A stretch of DNA of 64,000 nt, taken from Mucilaginibacter sp. GTDB lineage: Bacteria > Bacteroidota > Bacteroidia > Sphingobacteriales > Sphingobacteriaceae. Shown here one piece after another: positions 1-8,516 of this stretch. The stretch's first letter is position 1; every line of letters starts with the position of its first letter. The DNA lies in contig JARLHA010000059.1 of assembly GCA_031292485.1 (NCBI GenBank), positions 152,471 through 216,470 on the forward strand, read 5' to 3'. Under the pieces are notes generated by a model. The model was given only the letters and a program-made list of their open reading frames with translations. It was not told where the DNA came from and searched no databases. A program made the position numbers and the translations under genes.

Positions 1-2
1 TG

Positions 3-1160
3 GGCATCAAATCAGATAACCTGATCGATATAGATAATATCGCCACAGAAGCCATTATGAACCAGGCCACACCCGGTTGCGTGGTGCTGGTGGCAAAAGA
101 TGGCAAAGTGATTTTCAACAAAGCCTACGGTTACCATACCTATGATAAAACCATTCCCGACAAGCTGACCGATATTTTCGACCTGGCTTCCATGACCAAA
201 ATCTCAGCCACTACGATGGAGGCCATGCAGTTGTACGACCAGGGCAAACTAAGCATCGATTCTACCGTGGGGCATTACCTGCCGCAGGCCCGAAAAACAA
301 ATAAGAATGACCTGCTGGTGAAGGAGGTGCTTGAACACCAGGTCGGCCTGATCCCGGATATTCCTACTATAGAAGCGGTAAAACCAATAGATTACACGGT
401 TGACTCTTCAGCAAATTATCCAACTAAAGTAAACGAGAATTACTATTTACGGAAGGACTACTTTAAAGACGTAATGTGGCCCCTGATGCTGAACTCTCCT
501 TTGCGGACACGCGGACAATATGTTTACAGCGACCTGAGCATGTGCTTTATGCAGCAGATCATCGAAACCATTACCTCGACCCCAGAGAATGTGTATGTAC
601 AGCAGCAGTTTTATACCCCGCTAGGGATGCAGACCGCCGGCTATTTACCACTATACCGGTTTAAACCCGAACAGATCCCGCCAACGGAAAATGATCAGGT
701 TTACCGCCATGCCCTGCTGGATGGCTATGTGCATGACCCTACCGCCGCATTAATGGGCGGTGTAGCAGGCCATGCAGGTTTATTTGCCAGCGCCAACGAT
801 GTGGCCATCCTTTACCAGATGATGCTGAACCGCGGCACTTACGGAGGGGTAGCATACATCAAACCCGAAACGGTGGACCTGTTTACCAAACAACAATCAG
901 CCATCAGCCGCAGGGGCCTGGGTTTTGACAGGTGGGACCCGGAGGTAAGCAAACATTACCCTTCGCAATACGCCTCGCCCCAAACATACGGGCATACCGG
1001 CTTCACCGGCACCTGTGTATGGGTCGACCCGGCTTCGCACCTGGTATATGTGTTTTTATCCAACCGCGTTAACCCCAGCGTAAGCAGCAAACTGGGCAGC
1101 CTGAACACCCGGCCAAGGATAATGGATGTGGTTTACCAGGCGATTCAGAAAGGAATTTAG
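3..1160 (+). CDS. Serine hydrolase (beta-lactamase/transpeptidase-like), 5'-truncated by window edge
   Basis: The reading frame is open to the left edge, so the N-terminus lies outside the window; the first ATG in view (57) is probably internal. The visible part is a class C beta-lactamase-like serine hydrolase domain. It has the SxxK nucleophile motif SMTK (189-200), a tyrosine motif YSD near 526, and an HTG motif in GHTGFTG near 990-1005. Such domains hydrolyse amide or ester bonds of peptidoglycan-like or small substrates. In Bacteroidetes a domain like this is often the C-terminal half of a protein with an N-terminal glycoside hydrolase family 3 domain (a known arrangement); whether that holds here cannot be seen. 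No downstream partner: the next gene follows after about 410 bases. Confidence 0.8.
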   Translation, partial: GIKSDNLIDIDNIATEAIMNQATPGCVVLVAKDGKVIFNKAYGYHTYDKTIPDKLTDIFDLASMTKISATTMEAMQLYDQGKLSIDSTVGHYLPQARKTNKNDLLVKEVLEHQVGLIPDIPTIEAVKPIDYTVDSSANYPTKVNENYYLRKDYFKDVMWPLMLNSPLRTRGQYVYSDLSMCFMQQIIETITSTPENVYVQQQFYTPLGMQTAGYLPLYRFKPEQIPPTENDQVYRHALLDGYVHDPTAALMGGVAGHAGLFASANDVAILYQMMLNRGTYGGVAYIKPETVDLFTKQQSAISRRGLGFDRWDPEVSKHYPSQYASPQTYGHTGFTGTCVWVDPASHLVYVFLSNRVNPSVSSKLGSLNTRPRIMDVVYQAIQKGI

Positions 1161-1253
1161 AGGATTTCGGATTTATTAATTCGGATTTGGGAATTGCGAT
1201 TGCGGAATGATTTAATCTGGCATGTCGGGTTTAGCGCGTTATCAACTTCTTTT

Positions 1254-1343
1254 TCCTTTGCGATCTTAGTGCCTTCTTTGTGCACTTTGTGGTTAAATTT
1301 TTAACCACAAAGTGCACGGAGGATTTCACAAAGTGCACAAAGG
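1254..1343. repeat. Palindromic intergenic element with 9-base word period
   Basis: A perfect 18-base inverted repeat, GTGCACTTTGTGGTTAAA, occupies 1280-1297 and 1300-1317. The left side continues outward as variants of the same word every 9 bases (CTTTGCG, CTTAGTG, CTTTGTG), and the right side as CACAAAGTG copies. A related element lies at 34551-34638. It sits in the 410-base gap between the serine hydrolase and ileS and may act as a transcription terminator. Confidence 0.75.
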
Positions 1344-1388
1344 CCTGCGGGGGGGAGGAAAATTACTAATTTAAATATAATTCCATTG

Positions 1389-1478
1389 TCCGAATCAGAA
1401 TTTACAGAAATAAAGAATTTTCAAGATTGCTCTTTTTTATTCTGTTAATTCTAAAATTCCGTAAATTATGATTCAGAC
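1389..1478. repeat. Inverted-repeat element upstream of ileS
   Basis: GTCCGAATCAGAATTTAC at 1389-1406 faces GTAAATTATGATTCAGAC at 1461-1478 as an imperfect inverted repeat. Further AGAATTT and AAATTCT words lie between the arms. The word set (GAATCAGAATTT) also appears at 21206-21297, so this is probably a dispersed element. With the element at 1254-1343 it fills most of the gap; the rest is the ileS promoter. Confidence 0.6.
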
Positions 1479-1532
1479 TAGCTCTTCCCGCCCAATTTCA
1501 CATAATTATGATAGTTTTCAGCTTAAATTCCG

Positions 1533-1558
1533 TATTTTTGCAACCTCTAAAAATAGAG
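1533..1558 (+). promoter_or_regulatory. ileS promoter -7 box and leader hairpin
   Basis: TATTTTTG at 1533-1540 fits the Bacteroidetes -7 element TAnnTTTG. Directly after it, CCTCTA-AAAA-TAGAGG (1543-1558) can form a small hairpin that would lie at the very 5' end of the transcript, just ahead of the ATG at 1572. No T-box or other riboswitch is seen. Confidence 0.5.
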
Positions 1559-1571
1559 GTGTAACAGATTG

Positions 1572-4500
1572 ATGTATAAGGAATATAAGCAGTTAAACCT
1601 ATCGCAGACCGGCAAAGACATCCTTGCCTTCTGGAAGGAGCACGGCATTTTTGAAAAGAGCATCAGCAGTCGCCCGGCAACCAACCCGTACACGTTTTAC
1701 GAAGGGCCGCCGAGCGCTAATGGCATGCCCGGCATTCACCACGTAATGGCACGTGCCATCAAGGATATTTTTTGCCGTTATAAAACGCTAAAAGGCTACC
1801 AGGTAAAACGCAAAGGCGGCTGGGACACTCATGGCCTGCCTATTGAGCTGGCCGTTGAAAAAGCTTTGGGCATCACCAAGGACGATATCGGCAAAAAGAT
1901 CTCTGTAAAAGACTATAACGATGCCTGCCGCAAGGAGGTAATGCGCTATACCGACGTTTGGAACGACCTGACCGAAAAAATGGGCTACTGGGTGGACCTG
2001 GAAGACCCTTACATTACCTATAAAAACGAATACATTGAATCCCTCTGGTGGATTTTAAAGGAATTTTATAACAAAGGCTGGTTATACAAAGGTTATACCG
2101 TTCAGCCCTATTCGCCAAAATCGGGCACCGGGCTAAGCTCGCATGAGCTGAACCAGCCGGGAACCTATAAGATGGTGAAGGATACTACCATTACCGCCCA
2201 GTTTCATCTTAAAAAAGAGCAGCAGCACCCGCTGATGCCCCAATTGTTTGAGGATGAAAATGAGGATACCGTTATATTAGCCTGGACGACCACCCCATGG
2301 ACGCTGCCATCAAACTGTGCCCTTGCCGTTGGCGAAAAAATCGACTACGTAAAGCTCCGCACATTTAACCCTTATACTTATGAGCCGGTTAGCGTGGTTT
2401 TGGCAAAGGACCTGGTGGCCAAATATTTTAAGGCCGAAGGGCAAGGCGAAAATCATCTGAAAGAATATAAAGCCGGCGATAAAATTATCCCCTGGGAAGT
2501 TCGCGGAACTTTTAAAGGGGTTGAATTGCTTGGCCTGCGCTATCACCAGTTGATGCCTTACGTAAGTAACGAGGACCTGGAAAAGAACGCTTTTTTGGTG
2601 ATCCCGGCTGATTTTGTAACCACCGAAGATGGTACCGGTATCGTACATACCGCCTCTGTTTTTGGCGCGGATGACTTCAGGGCCTGTAAGGAAAATGGCG
2701 TACCCTCTGTAATGGTGAAGGATGAAGCAGGCAAGGATGTGCCCCTCGTGGATAAACAGGGCCGCTTTGTGGCCGAGGTGACCGACTATGCCGGCCTGTA
2801 TGTAAAAGAAGAATATTATACCAAAGAAGAACGCGAAGCGCCCGGCTTTAAGGCGACCGATGTAATGATCGCCATAAAGCTGAAGGAAGAGAACAAAGCG
2901 TTCGACGTAAAAAAATACGAACACAGTTACCCCCATTCCTGGCGCTCAGACGAGCCGATTCTATACTATCCGCTGGATAGCTGGTTTATCCGCACCACCG
3001 CCGTTAAGGATAAACTGGTTGAACTTAATAAAACCATCAACTGGAAACCGGAGTCAACCGGCACAGGCCGCTTTGGCAACTGGTTGGAAAATTTGGTAGA
3101 CTGGAACCTTTCGCGTTCCCGCTTTTGGGGAACACCGCTCCCCATCTGGCGCGAAGAGAATGGATTGGAAGAAAAATGTATAGGTTCCATTGCCGACCTG
3201 AAAACGGAAATCGAAAAATCAATCGCCGCCGGTTTAATGCCTGCCGGTTTTGTGATTGATGATCTTCACCGTCCCTACGTTGATGATGTGATATTGACCT
3301 CATCAACCGGCAAGCCGATGTACCGCGAACCAGACTTAATCGACGTTTGGTTTGACAGCGGCGCCATGCCTTATGCGCAATGGCATTTCCCGTTTGAGAA
3401 TAAGGAACAATTTGAAAACGCCTACCCGGCTGATTTCATCGCCGAAGGCGTGGACCAAACCCGCGGCTGGTTCTTTACCCTGCATGCGATAGCGGTAATG
3501 CTGAGCGAAGCCAGTGACGAGATAAAAGCCGTTAACGGGCGTGTAGGCAATAAGGGCGTTGCCTTTAAAAATGTGATCTCGAATGGCTTGGTGCTGGATA
3601 AAAACGGCAACAAAATGTCCAAACGCCTGGGTAACGGGGTTGATCCTTTTGCTACCATAGAGCAGTTTGGCGCAGATGCCGCCCGCTGGTATATGATCAG
3701 CAACGCCTCGCCATGGGATAACTTGAAATTTAATACTGAAGGAATAGATGAAGTGCGCCGCAAATTTTTCGGTACGCTGTATAATACCTATAATTTCTTT
3801 GCTCTATATGCTAATATAGATGGATTTACATATAGTGAACCAAACATTCAGCCAAAAAAACGTCCAGAAATAGATCGATGGATTATTTCTGTTCTTACTA
3901 CTTTAACAAAGGATGTCGACAATTTCTATGAATCCTTTGAACCGACGAAAGCTGCAAGGGCTATTCAGGAATTTGTAGACGAGCATTTGAGTAATTGGTA
4001 TGTGCGTTTGAGTCGTCGCCGTTTTTGGAAGTCCTACAACTCAAATGATAAATTGTCGGCCTATCAGACACTATATACTTGTTTAGTAACCGTTTCCAAG
4101 TTGATGTCTCCAATAGCGCCTTTTTTTGCTGAAAGGCTCTATTTGGACTTAAATGAAATTACGCACCTGGAACAATTTGAATCGGTCCATTTATCGGATT
4201 TTCCTGTTTCTAACAATATAATGTTTGTAAATAAGTCTCTTGAAAAAAGGATGAAGTCTGCGCAAGATATTTCATCACTTGTCTTATCGCTACGGAAAAA
4301 AACCGGTATCAATGTACGCCAGCCACTCGGTAGAATTTTATTGCCGGCGCTTACTAAAGACTTTCCGAAGCAGATAAACATGGTCAAAGATTTAATACTT
4401 TCCGAAACTAATGTTAAAGAAATTGAATATATCGAAGATTCATCTGGATTAATTAAGAAAAAAGTAAGGCCAAATTTTAAAGCGCTAGGATCAAAGGTTG

Positions 4501-5015
4501 GGAAAGATATGAAATCTGTCGTCGAAGTTATTAATAACTTTACTCAAGAAGACATAGCTAAGTTAGAAGCTAATGGGCGATTGGAAATAGAGATTCGAGC
4601 GGGAGGAATGGTTAGTGAACTTTTACCTCCGCCACTTATTAATCGTTATTTACTGCTGATTACAGACGTAGAAGTTGTCGCCCAAGATATTCCAGGTTGG
4701 CAAGTTGCAAAAATGAACAAACTAACTGTCGCTTTAGATGTTACACTTACCAGCGAATTGAAACAGGAGGGGACTGCGAGGGAGGTGATCAACAGGATAC
4801 AAAACTTGCGCAAAACCCTTGGTTTTGAAGTAACCGACAGGATCAATGCGAGAATAAAATGCCCGGATAATATATGGGAAGCAGTGAACAATAATTTATC
4901 CTATATTTGCGCCGAAATTTTGGCAGATAGCGTACTGCCTGATAATGAATTAAATGAAGGCGAATTGGCCGTTATTGATGGAAACGAAATTTTGATTGCT
5001 ATTACTAAAAGTTAA
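1572..5015 (+). CDS. ileS: Isoleucyl-tRNA synthetase
   Basis: Charges tRNA-Ile with isoleucine in the cytoplasm. Class I signatures are clear: GIHH, the HIGH equivalent, at residues 54-57, and KMSKR near residue 680. The editing domain carries the motif TTPWTLPSN. The GIHH form and the KGGWDTHGLPIE block fit the eukaryote-like IleRS clade that is often mupirocin-tolerant (family knowledge, not shown here). I chose ATG 1572 over a TTG one codon upstream; 1147 aa is a normal length. The TAA abuts the next gene's ATG, so ileS, the TraR-like gene and lspA are likely co-transcribed. The stretch from about 3780 to 4740, covering the anticodon-binding region, is much richer in A+T than the part before it (see findings). 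Confidence 0.97.
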   Translation: MYKEYKQLNLSQTGKDILAFWKEHGIFEKSISSRPATNPYTFYEGPPSANGMPGIHHVMARAIKDIFCRYKTLKGYQVKRKGGWDTHGLPIELAVEKALGITKDDIGKKISVKDYNDACRKEVMRYTDVWNDLTEKMGYWVDLEDPYITYKNEYIESLWWILKEFYNKGWLYKGYTVQPYSPKSGTGLSSHELNQPGTYKMVKDTTITAQFHLKKEQQHPLMPQLFEDENEDTVILAWTTTPWTLPSNCALAVGEKIDYVKLRTFNPYTYEPVSVVLAKDLVAKYFKAEGQGENHLKEYKAGDKIIPWEVRGTFKGVELLGLRYHQLMPYVSNEDLEKNAFLVIPADFVTTEDGTGIVHTASVFGADDFRACKENGVPSVMVKDEAGKDVPLVDKQGRFVAEVTDYAGLYVKEEYYTKEEREAPGFKATDVMIAIKLKEENKAFDVKKYEHSYPHSWRSDEPILYYPLDSWFIRTTAVKDKLVELNKTINWKPESTGTGRFGNWLENLVDWNLSRSRFWGTPLPIWREENGLEEKCIGSIADLKTEIEKSIAAGLMPAGFVIDDLHRPYVDDVILTSSTGKPMYREPDLIDVWFDSGAMPYAQWHFPFENKEQFENAYPADFIAEGVDQTRGWFFTLHAIAVMLSEASDEIKAVNGRVGNKGVAFKNVISNGLVLDKNGNKMSKRLGNGVDPFATIEQFGADAARWYMISNASPWDNLKFNTEGIDEVRRKFFGTLYNTYNFFALYANIDGFTYSEPNIQPKKRPEIDRWIISVLTTLTKDVDNFYESFEPTKAARAIQEFVDEHLSNWYVRLSRRRFWKSYNSNDKLSAYQTLYTCLVTVSKLMSPIAPFFAERLYLDLNEITHLEQFESVHLSDFPVSNNIMFVNKSLEKRMKSAQDISSLVLSLRKKTGINVRQPLGRILLPALTKDFPKQINMVKDLILSETNVKEIEYIEDSSGLIKKKVRPNFKALGSKVGKDMKSVVEVINNFTQEDIAKLEANGRLEIEIRAGGMVSELLPPPLINRYLLLITDVEVVAQDIPGWQVAKMNKLTVALDVTLTSELKQEGTAREVINRIQNLRKTLGFEVTDRINARIKCPDNIWEAVNNNLSYICAEILADSVLPDNELNEGELAVIDGNEILIAITKS

Positions 5016-5399
5016 ATGAAACAAGAAAACGAAAAAACCAGGTACTCCGAATCGGATCTCCAGGAATTTAAGGGTATTTTACTGGAAAAGCTACGCAGCG
5101 CCAAAGAAGAACTGAGCGCTTTGGCTACCTCGTTAAGCTCCCCAAATGCTAACGGCACCGACGATACCGCCGGCACCTATAAAACACTGGAAGACGGCTC
5201 GGCTACATTGGAAAAAGAACAGATCAACCAGTTAGCTGCACGTCAGAAAAAGTTTATCGAACAGCTGGAAGCTGCCCTGGTACGTATTGAAAACAAAACA
5301 TACGGTATTTGCCGCGAAACCGGCAAGCTGATTCCAAAGGAGCGTTTGCGCGCGGTGCCGCATACTACGCTGAGCATGGAAGCAAAACTAAGGCAATAA
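5016..5399 (+). CDS. TraR/DksA-family protein with degenerate zinc finger
   Basis: A 127-residue protein: an N-terminal helical, coiled-coil-like region (about residues 10-90, charged and Leu-rich), then the TraR/DksA C-terminal block YGICRETGKLIPKERL and HTTLSMEAK. Only one of the four usual zinc cysteines remains (in GIC), so it probably does not bind zinc as DksA does. DksA relatives bind the RNA polymerase secondary channel; a regulatory role here is inferred from family only. It starts directly after the ileS stop and ends directly before lspA, which implies a single transcript. Confidence 0.85.
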   Translation: MKQENEKTRYSESDLQEFKGILLEKLRSAKEELSALATSLSSPNANGTDDTAGTYKTLEDGSATLEKEQINQLAARQKKFIEQLEAALVRIENKTYGICRETGKLIPKERLRAVPHTTLSMEAKLRQ

Positions 5400-6005
5400 A
5401 TGAAGGCTGCATACACAAAACCTTTTTTGTTAATTGCCGTCATCATTGTGCTTGACCAGGTTATAAAAACCTGGGTACGTACACATATGCTGCTCGGCGA
5501 CCAGATCCATTTTATGGGCAGCCGGGGTATGCTCAATTATACCATTAACAACGGCATGGCCTTTGGCTGGGAAATTGGCGGCGAAGGCGGCAAGCTGGTA
5601 TTAACCATCTTCCGGCTGGTGGCCTGCATCGGTATTGGTTATGGCCTTTACTATCTTATTAAGCACAAATACCACCGCGGGCTCATCACCTGCGTGGCGC
5701 TAACCTTTGCCGGCGCATTAGGCAATACTATCGACTGTGTATTTTACGGCGTGCTGTTTCAGCATGGTAAATTATTTGAGGGCCAGGTGGTGGATATGTT
5801 TTATTTCCCCATCATCCGCGGCACCTATCCAACCTGGTTCCCGGCATGGCACGGCGAGCCCTTTGAGTTTTTCCAACCCATATTTAACCTGGCCGATGCC
5901 GCTATCTCGGTAGGCGTTATCGCTATCCTGGTTTTCCAGAAACGTTATTTTAAACAGGAAGTCCCCGAATTAAGCAGCCCCAACAGCGAAATGGTGGAAG
6001 AATAA
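5400..6005 (+). CDS. lspA: Lipoprotein signal peptidase (signal peptidase II)
   Basis: Inner-membrane aspartic protease that removes signal peptides from prolipoproteins after lipid attachment. It has four hydrophobic segments and both catalytic motifs: GNTID around residues 110-114 (the common motif is GNxxDR; here Cys follows the Asp) and FNLADAAIS around 161-169. NNGMAFG is the conserved N-terminal loop. At 201 aa it is somewhat longer than the proteobacterial enzyme because of an insertion between the motifs, as is usual in Bacteroidetes. The ATG follows the preceding stop without a gap. Several lipoproteins in this window (25177-26286, 46735-47949, 51214-51726, 61427-63226) would be its substrates. 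Confidence 0.95.
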   Translation: MKAAYTKPFLLIAVIIVLDQVIKTWVRTHMLLGDQIHFMGSRGMLNYTINNGMAFGWEIGGEGGKLVLTIFRLVACIGIGYGLYYLIKHKYHRGLITCVALTFAGALGNTIDCVFYGVLFQHGKLFEGQVVDMFYFPIIRGTYPTWFPAWHGEPFEFFQPIFNLADAAISVGVIAILVFQKRYFKQEVPELSSPNSEMVEE

Positions 6006-6051
6006 CGGGGTTCATTAGTTCACTGGTTTATTAGGTAATTGGTGGGTTGAT

Positions 6052-6256
6052 GGTCATTAGTTTGGTGTAGAAAAAACGGCTGTCACCCTGAGTACCTCGA
6101 ATGGTGCTTAACGTTATTAGGTCATTAGTTTGGTGATAAAAAAAAGCGGGTGTCACCCTGAGACACTCGAGGGTGCTTCGCGTCATTAGGTCATTGGTTT
6201 GGTGTAGAAAAAAAGCGGGTATCACCCCGCGGCACTCGAAGGGTGCGCGCAAAGGC
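6052..6256. repeat. Three tandem ~68-base repeats with CACCCT...AGGGTG hairpin core
   Basis: Imperfect copies start at 6052, 6120 and 6189. Each begins GGTCATTRGTTTGGTG and contains a hairpin-forming core of the form TCACCCTGAG followed by CTCGARGGGTGC. The gap from lspA to the next gene (6006-6321) holds little else. The 92-codon minus-strand frame across it is produced by the repeats and is not a gene. Confidence 0.8.
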
Positions 6257-6321
6257 CCTCGCCGTTTGATTTGGGGGAAGATTCTCGGCGGCGGCGAAAT
6301 TTTAACCACCTCGGCTTACTT

Positions 6322-7365
6322 TTACAAAAACGTATAAACATTCAATTGTTCAATAACCAGCTCTCCCATGGTTTTGCAGGCTTTAAAGGCGGGTTCTTTA
6401 TGGTACTCGGCAAGGTCAGCGGCCAGTTGCTCCACCTTTTTTAGCGGCGAAACCTCATCCTTTTTCATGCAGGTAAGCAGGTCAACCAGGCGGTAACGTA
6501 CCAGCTTTATCCGGTTATTGATCAGGCTGCGTTCCTCTTCCTGGTATTGGCGCATGGTCTTTTTATCCATGTGTTTCATGCCCAGCATTACCAGGCTATT
6601 GTTCTCTTTAAAATAGTGTGGCAGGTAAAACTGCCGGCGGCCTTCGTACGATTGCTGGTCGAAATCGATCGCCCTGATACGGTACTGGCTACCTTCAATA
6701 TCCGGCGTTATATGTACAACGTAGTTGTACGACCGCATATCGCCAAGCAAACGGATAAAACACCGTTCGTTAAACTTTACAAACTCCTTGCAGATCCTCA
6801 CCTGGTTAAACTTTGATGTACTCAGCCGGTCTTTAATAAATATGTCGCCTGGAACACCAATAATATGATCTTCGATAATGGTAGTGCCGTCGGTTAAATA
6901 GCCAATGCGGTTTGGCGAAAGGATATGCTCCAGCTCCAACCCATATATGCGCGAGGCATCGGCTACTTTCACATAAAAATGGTCATAGTTATCATTCAGT
7001 TTATTGATTATGCGAATCCTGAAAGGTTTTGAATTGCCAAAAGAACAGTAGTCGATTCGAGCTATTTTTAGCTGTTCAACCACTTCCATGTAGCCGGAGG
7101 CATTCATTACGGCATAAATAGCGGTCAGGGCTGGGAAAAGCTCCTGCATTTCGGCCTCATCATAATATACGGTTTGCCAGAGGGTGTCGTTACCGTTTTT
7201 ATCCAGCAGGGGAACGCTCATTTGAAACCGCAGCAGATCACTGTATTCCACGCCTAAATTACGGTAACGGTTGTATTTTGCCAGGTAACTTTTCAGCTCG
7301 TCTTTAACCGGGTAAAAGAATTTTTTCCGCGAAGGAACGTCCAGCCTTGATTCAGTATATGCCAT
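6322..7365 (-). CDS. Conserved protein of unknown role with kinase-like motifs
   Basis: 347 residues, no signal peptide or membrane segment. I do not recognise a named family. The order of motifs resembles the protein-kinase-like fold used by aminoglycoside and choline kinases: YVKVAD (Lys133) with a Glu-rich helix GLELEHIL at 142-149, a hydrophobic hinge-like stretch near 162-170, then GDMRSYN (Asp209, Asn214) followed 20 residues later by AIDFDQ (Asp234, Asp236). In such kinases these would be the ATP lysine, the catalytic loop and the metal-binding Asp. This is an inference from pattern alone. A monocistronic gene; an AT-rich stretch ahead of the start includes TTATTTG as a possible -7 box. 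Confidence 0.6.
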   Translation of the reverse strand: MAYTESRLDVPSRKKFFYPVKDELKSYLAKYNRYRNLGVEYSDLLRFQMSVPLLDKNGNDTLWQTVYYDEAEMQELFPALTAIYAVMNASGYMEVVEQLKIARIDYCSFGNSKPFRIRIINKLNDNYDHFYVKVADASRIYGLELEHILSPNRIGYLTDGTTIIEDHIIGVPGDIFIKDRLSTSKFNQVRICKEFVKFNERCFIRLLGDMRSYNYVVHITPDIEGSQYRIRAIDFDQQSYEGRRQFYLPHYFKENNSLVMLGMKHMDKKTMRQYQEEERSLINNRIKLVRYRLVDLLTCMKKDEVSPLKKVEQLAADLAEYHKEPAFKACKTMGELVIEQLNVYTFL

Positions 7366-7482
7366 AGGCGAAAATTAAGCAAATAATATAAGTTATAAGG
7401 TGCGGTGCATCACTTTTTGGTTGACCTGAAGCGCCGGGCTGCCGCGTTGCACTTTCCTTACGAACTCAAAAATAATTTTTCC

Positions 7483-7642
7483 GCCCTCTTTTTTGCCCGC
7501 AAAAGAGAGGGCAGATCGAGCGTAGCGATGATCGGGTGAGTCAACCCCTGCGGATATTACCGCCAATGCATGGCGGCGAGTCTACTCACCCCGGCTAAGC
7601 TACGCTGGTCGCCCCGCTCTTCTGCAAGCGCAAAAGAGCGGG
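7483..7642. repeat. 160-base multi-stem element: two outer hairpins around a nested palindrome
   Basis: Hairpin A: GCCCTCT (7483-7489) with AGAGGGC (7506-7512). Nested centre: AGCGTAGC (7519-7526) with GCTACGCT (7599-7606); GGGTGAGT (7534-7541) with ACTCACCC (7584-7591); CCGCCA (7560-7565) with TGGCGG (7571-7576). Hairpin C: CCCGCTCTT (7613-7621) with AAGAGCGGG (7634-7642). All arms pair perfectly. Hairpins A and C resemble each other. It fills the 314-base gap between the 6322-7365 gene and the SDR gene; no ORF is evident in it. Confidence 0.8.
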
Positions 7643-7679
7643 AAAGCTGATTTTCTCCCTTAAAACAATAGCCCGGCCG

Positions 7680-8483
7680 CTATTTCGGCACCAGCTTGGG
7701 CGCAATCCTTGTAAATACACCCGGCGCAAAGCGCATTACCCAAATGGCGAATCTTTCGCCGCTAAAATTACCTATATAGGCCTCGAAAGCACCGCGTTTG
7801 ATGGCTTTCATGATCTGAACGGCCGCGCGGTCAGCAGATAGTCCATTTTCAATGTTTTCGGAAGGTTTGCCCAACACATAGGGTGTGTTGGTAACAGCGA
7901 AGAGCGAAATATTGGTGCGGATATAGCCGGGCGTGAGGATGGTTACCTTGATATTATCGGCAGCCACTTCGGCCCGCAGGCAATCAAAAAAACCATGCAG
8001 GGCATGTTTAGCGGCAGCATAAGCTGACCGCATGGGCGTACCTATTTTCCCCATAACGCTGCTGGTAACTACAAAATGGCCCGCTTTGCGTTCCACGAAA
8101 TGCGGCAGCAATGCCCGGGTAAGTTCTACATAGCTAAAATAATCCACCTCCATTATGCGGCGGTGTACCTCCATCCCGGTTTCAACCACCAGCCCGCGTT
8201 GGGTAATGCCGCCGTTATGCACCATCATATCAATATGCCCGAAACAACTGATCGCATCAGCTACCTTGCCCTCCAGCGAAGCCGCATCAGCCAGATCGAG
8301 TTGTAATAGCTGCACTTCCGCAGGGTCGCTACAGGCCTGTTTCACCCGTTCCAGCTCATCCATCCTGCGGCCCGATAAGATCAGCTTTGTGCCGACAGCG
8401 GACATTGTATAAGCCAGCGCCTCGCCGATGCCCGAAGATGCCCCGGTTATCCAGGTAACTTTGTTGTTGAAATGGTTACTCAT
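7680..8483 (-). CDS. Short-chain dehydrogenase/reductase (SDR)
   Basis: NAD(P)-dependent oxidoreductase with a Rossmann fold. The cofactor motif TGASSGIG is at residues 13-20, the NAG-type motif reads HNGG at 89-92, and the catalytic set is Ser141/142, Tyr155 and Lys159 (YAAAK). GRR at 38-40 after the second strand favours NADPH, by family knowledge. Length 267 aa is typical; the substrate cannot be told from sequence. It starts 33 bases after the cysM stop on the same strand and may be read from the cysE-cysM transcript, but no link to cysteine synthesis is evident. Confidence 0.9.
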   Translation of the reverse strand: MSNHFNNKVTWITGASSGIGEALAYTMSAVGTKLILSGRRMDELERVKQACSDPAEVQLLQLDLADAASLEGKVADAISCFGHIDMMVHNGGITQRGLVVETGMEVHRRIMEVDYFSYVELTRALLPHFVERKAGHFVVTSSVMGKIGTPMRSAYAAAKHALHGFFDCLRAEVAADNIKVTILTPGYIRTNISLFAVTNTPYVLGKPSENIENGLSADRAAVQIMKAIKRGAFEAYIGNFSGERFAIWVMRFAPGVFTRIAPKLVPK

Positions 8484-8516
8484 GGGTTTGCGATTTATAG
8501 GATTATAACGTGTTTC

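Noticed and set aside
6031..6309. 92-codon open frame on the minus strand after lspA
   Set aside because: It runs through the three tandem repeats and its peptide repeats with them; no sign of a domain.
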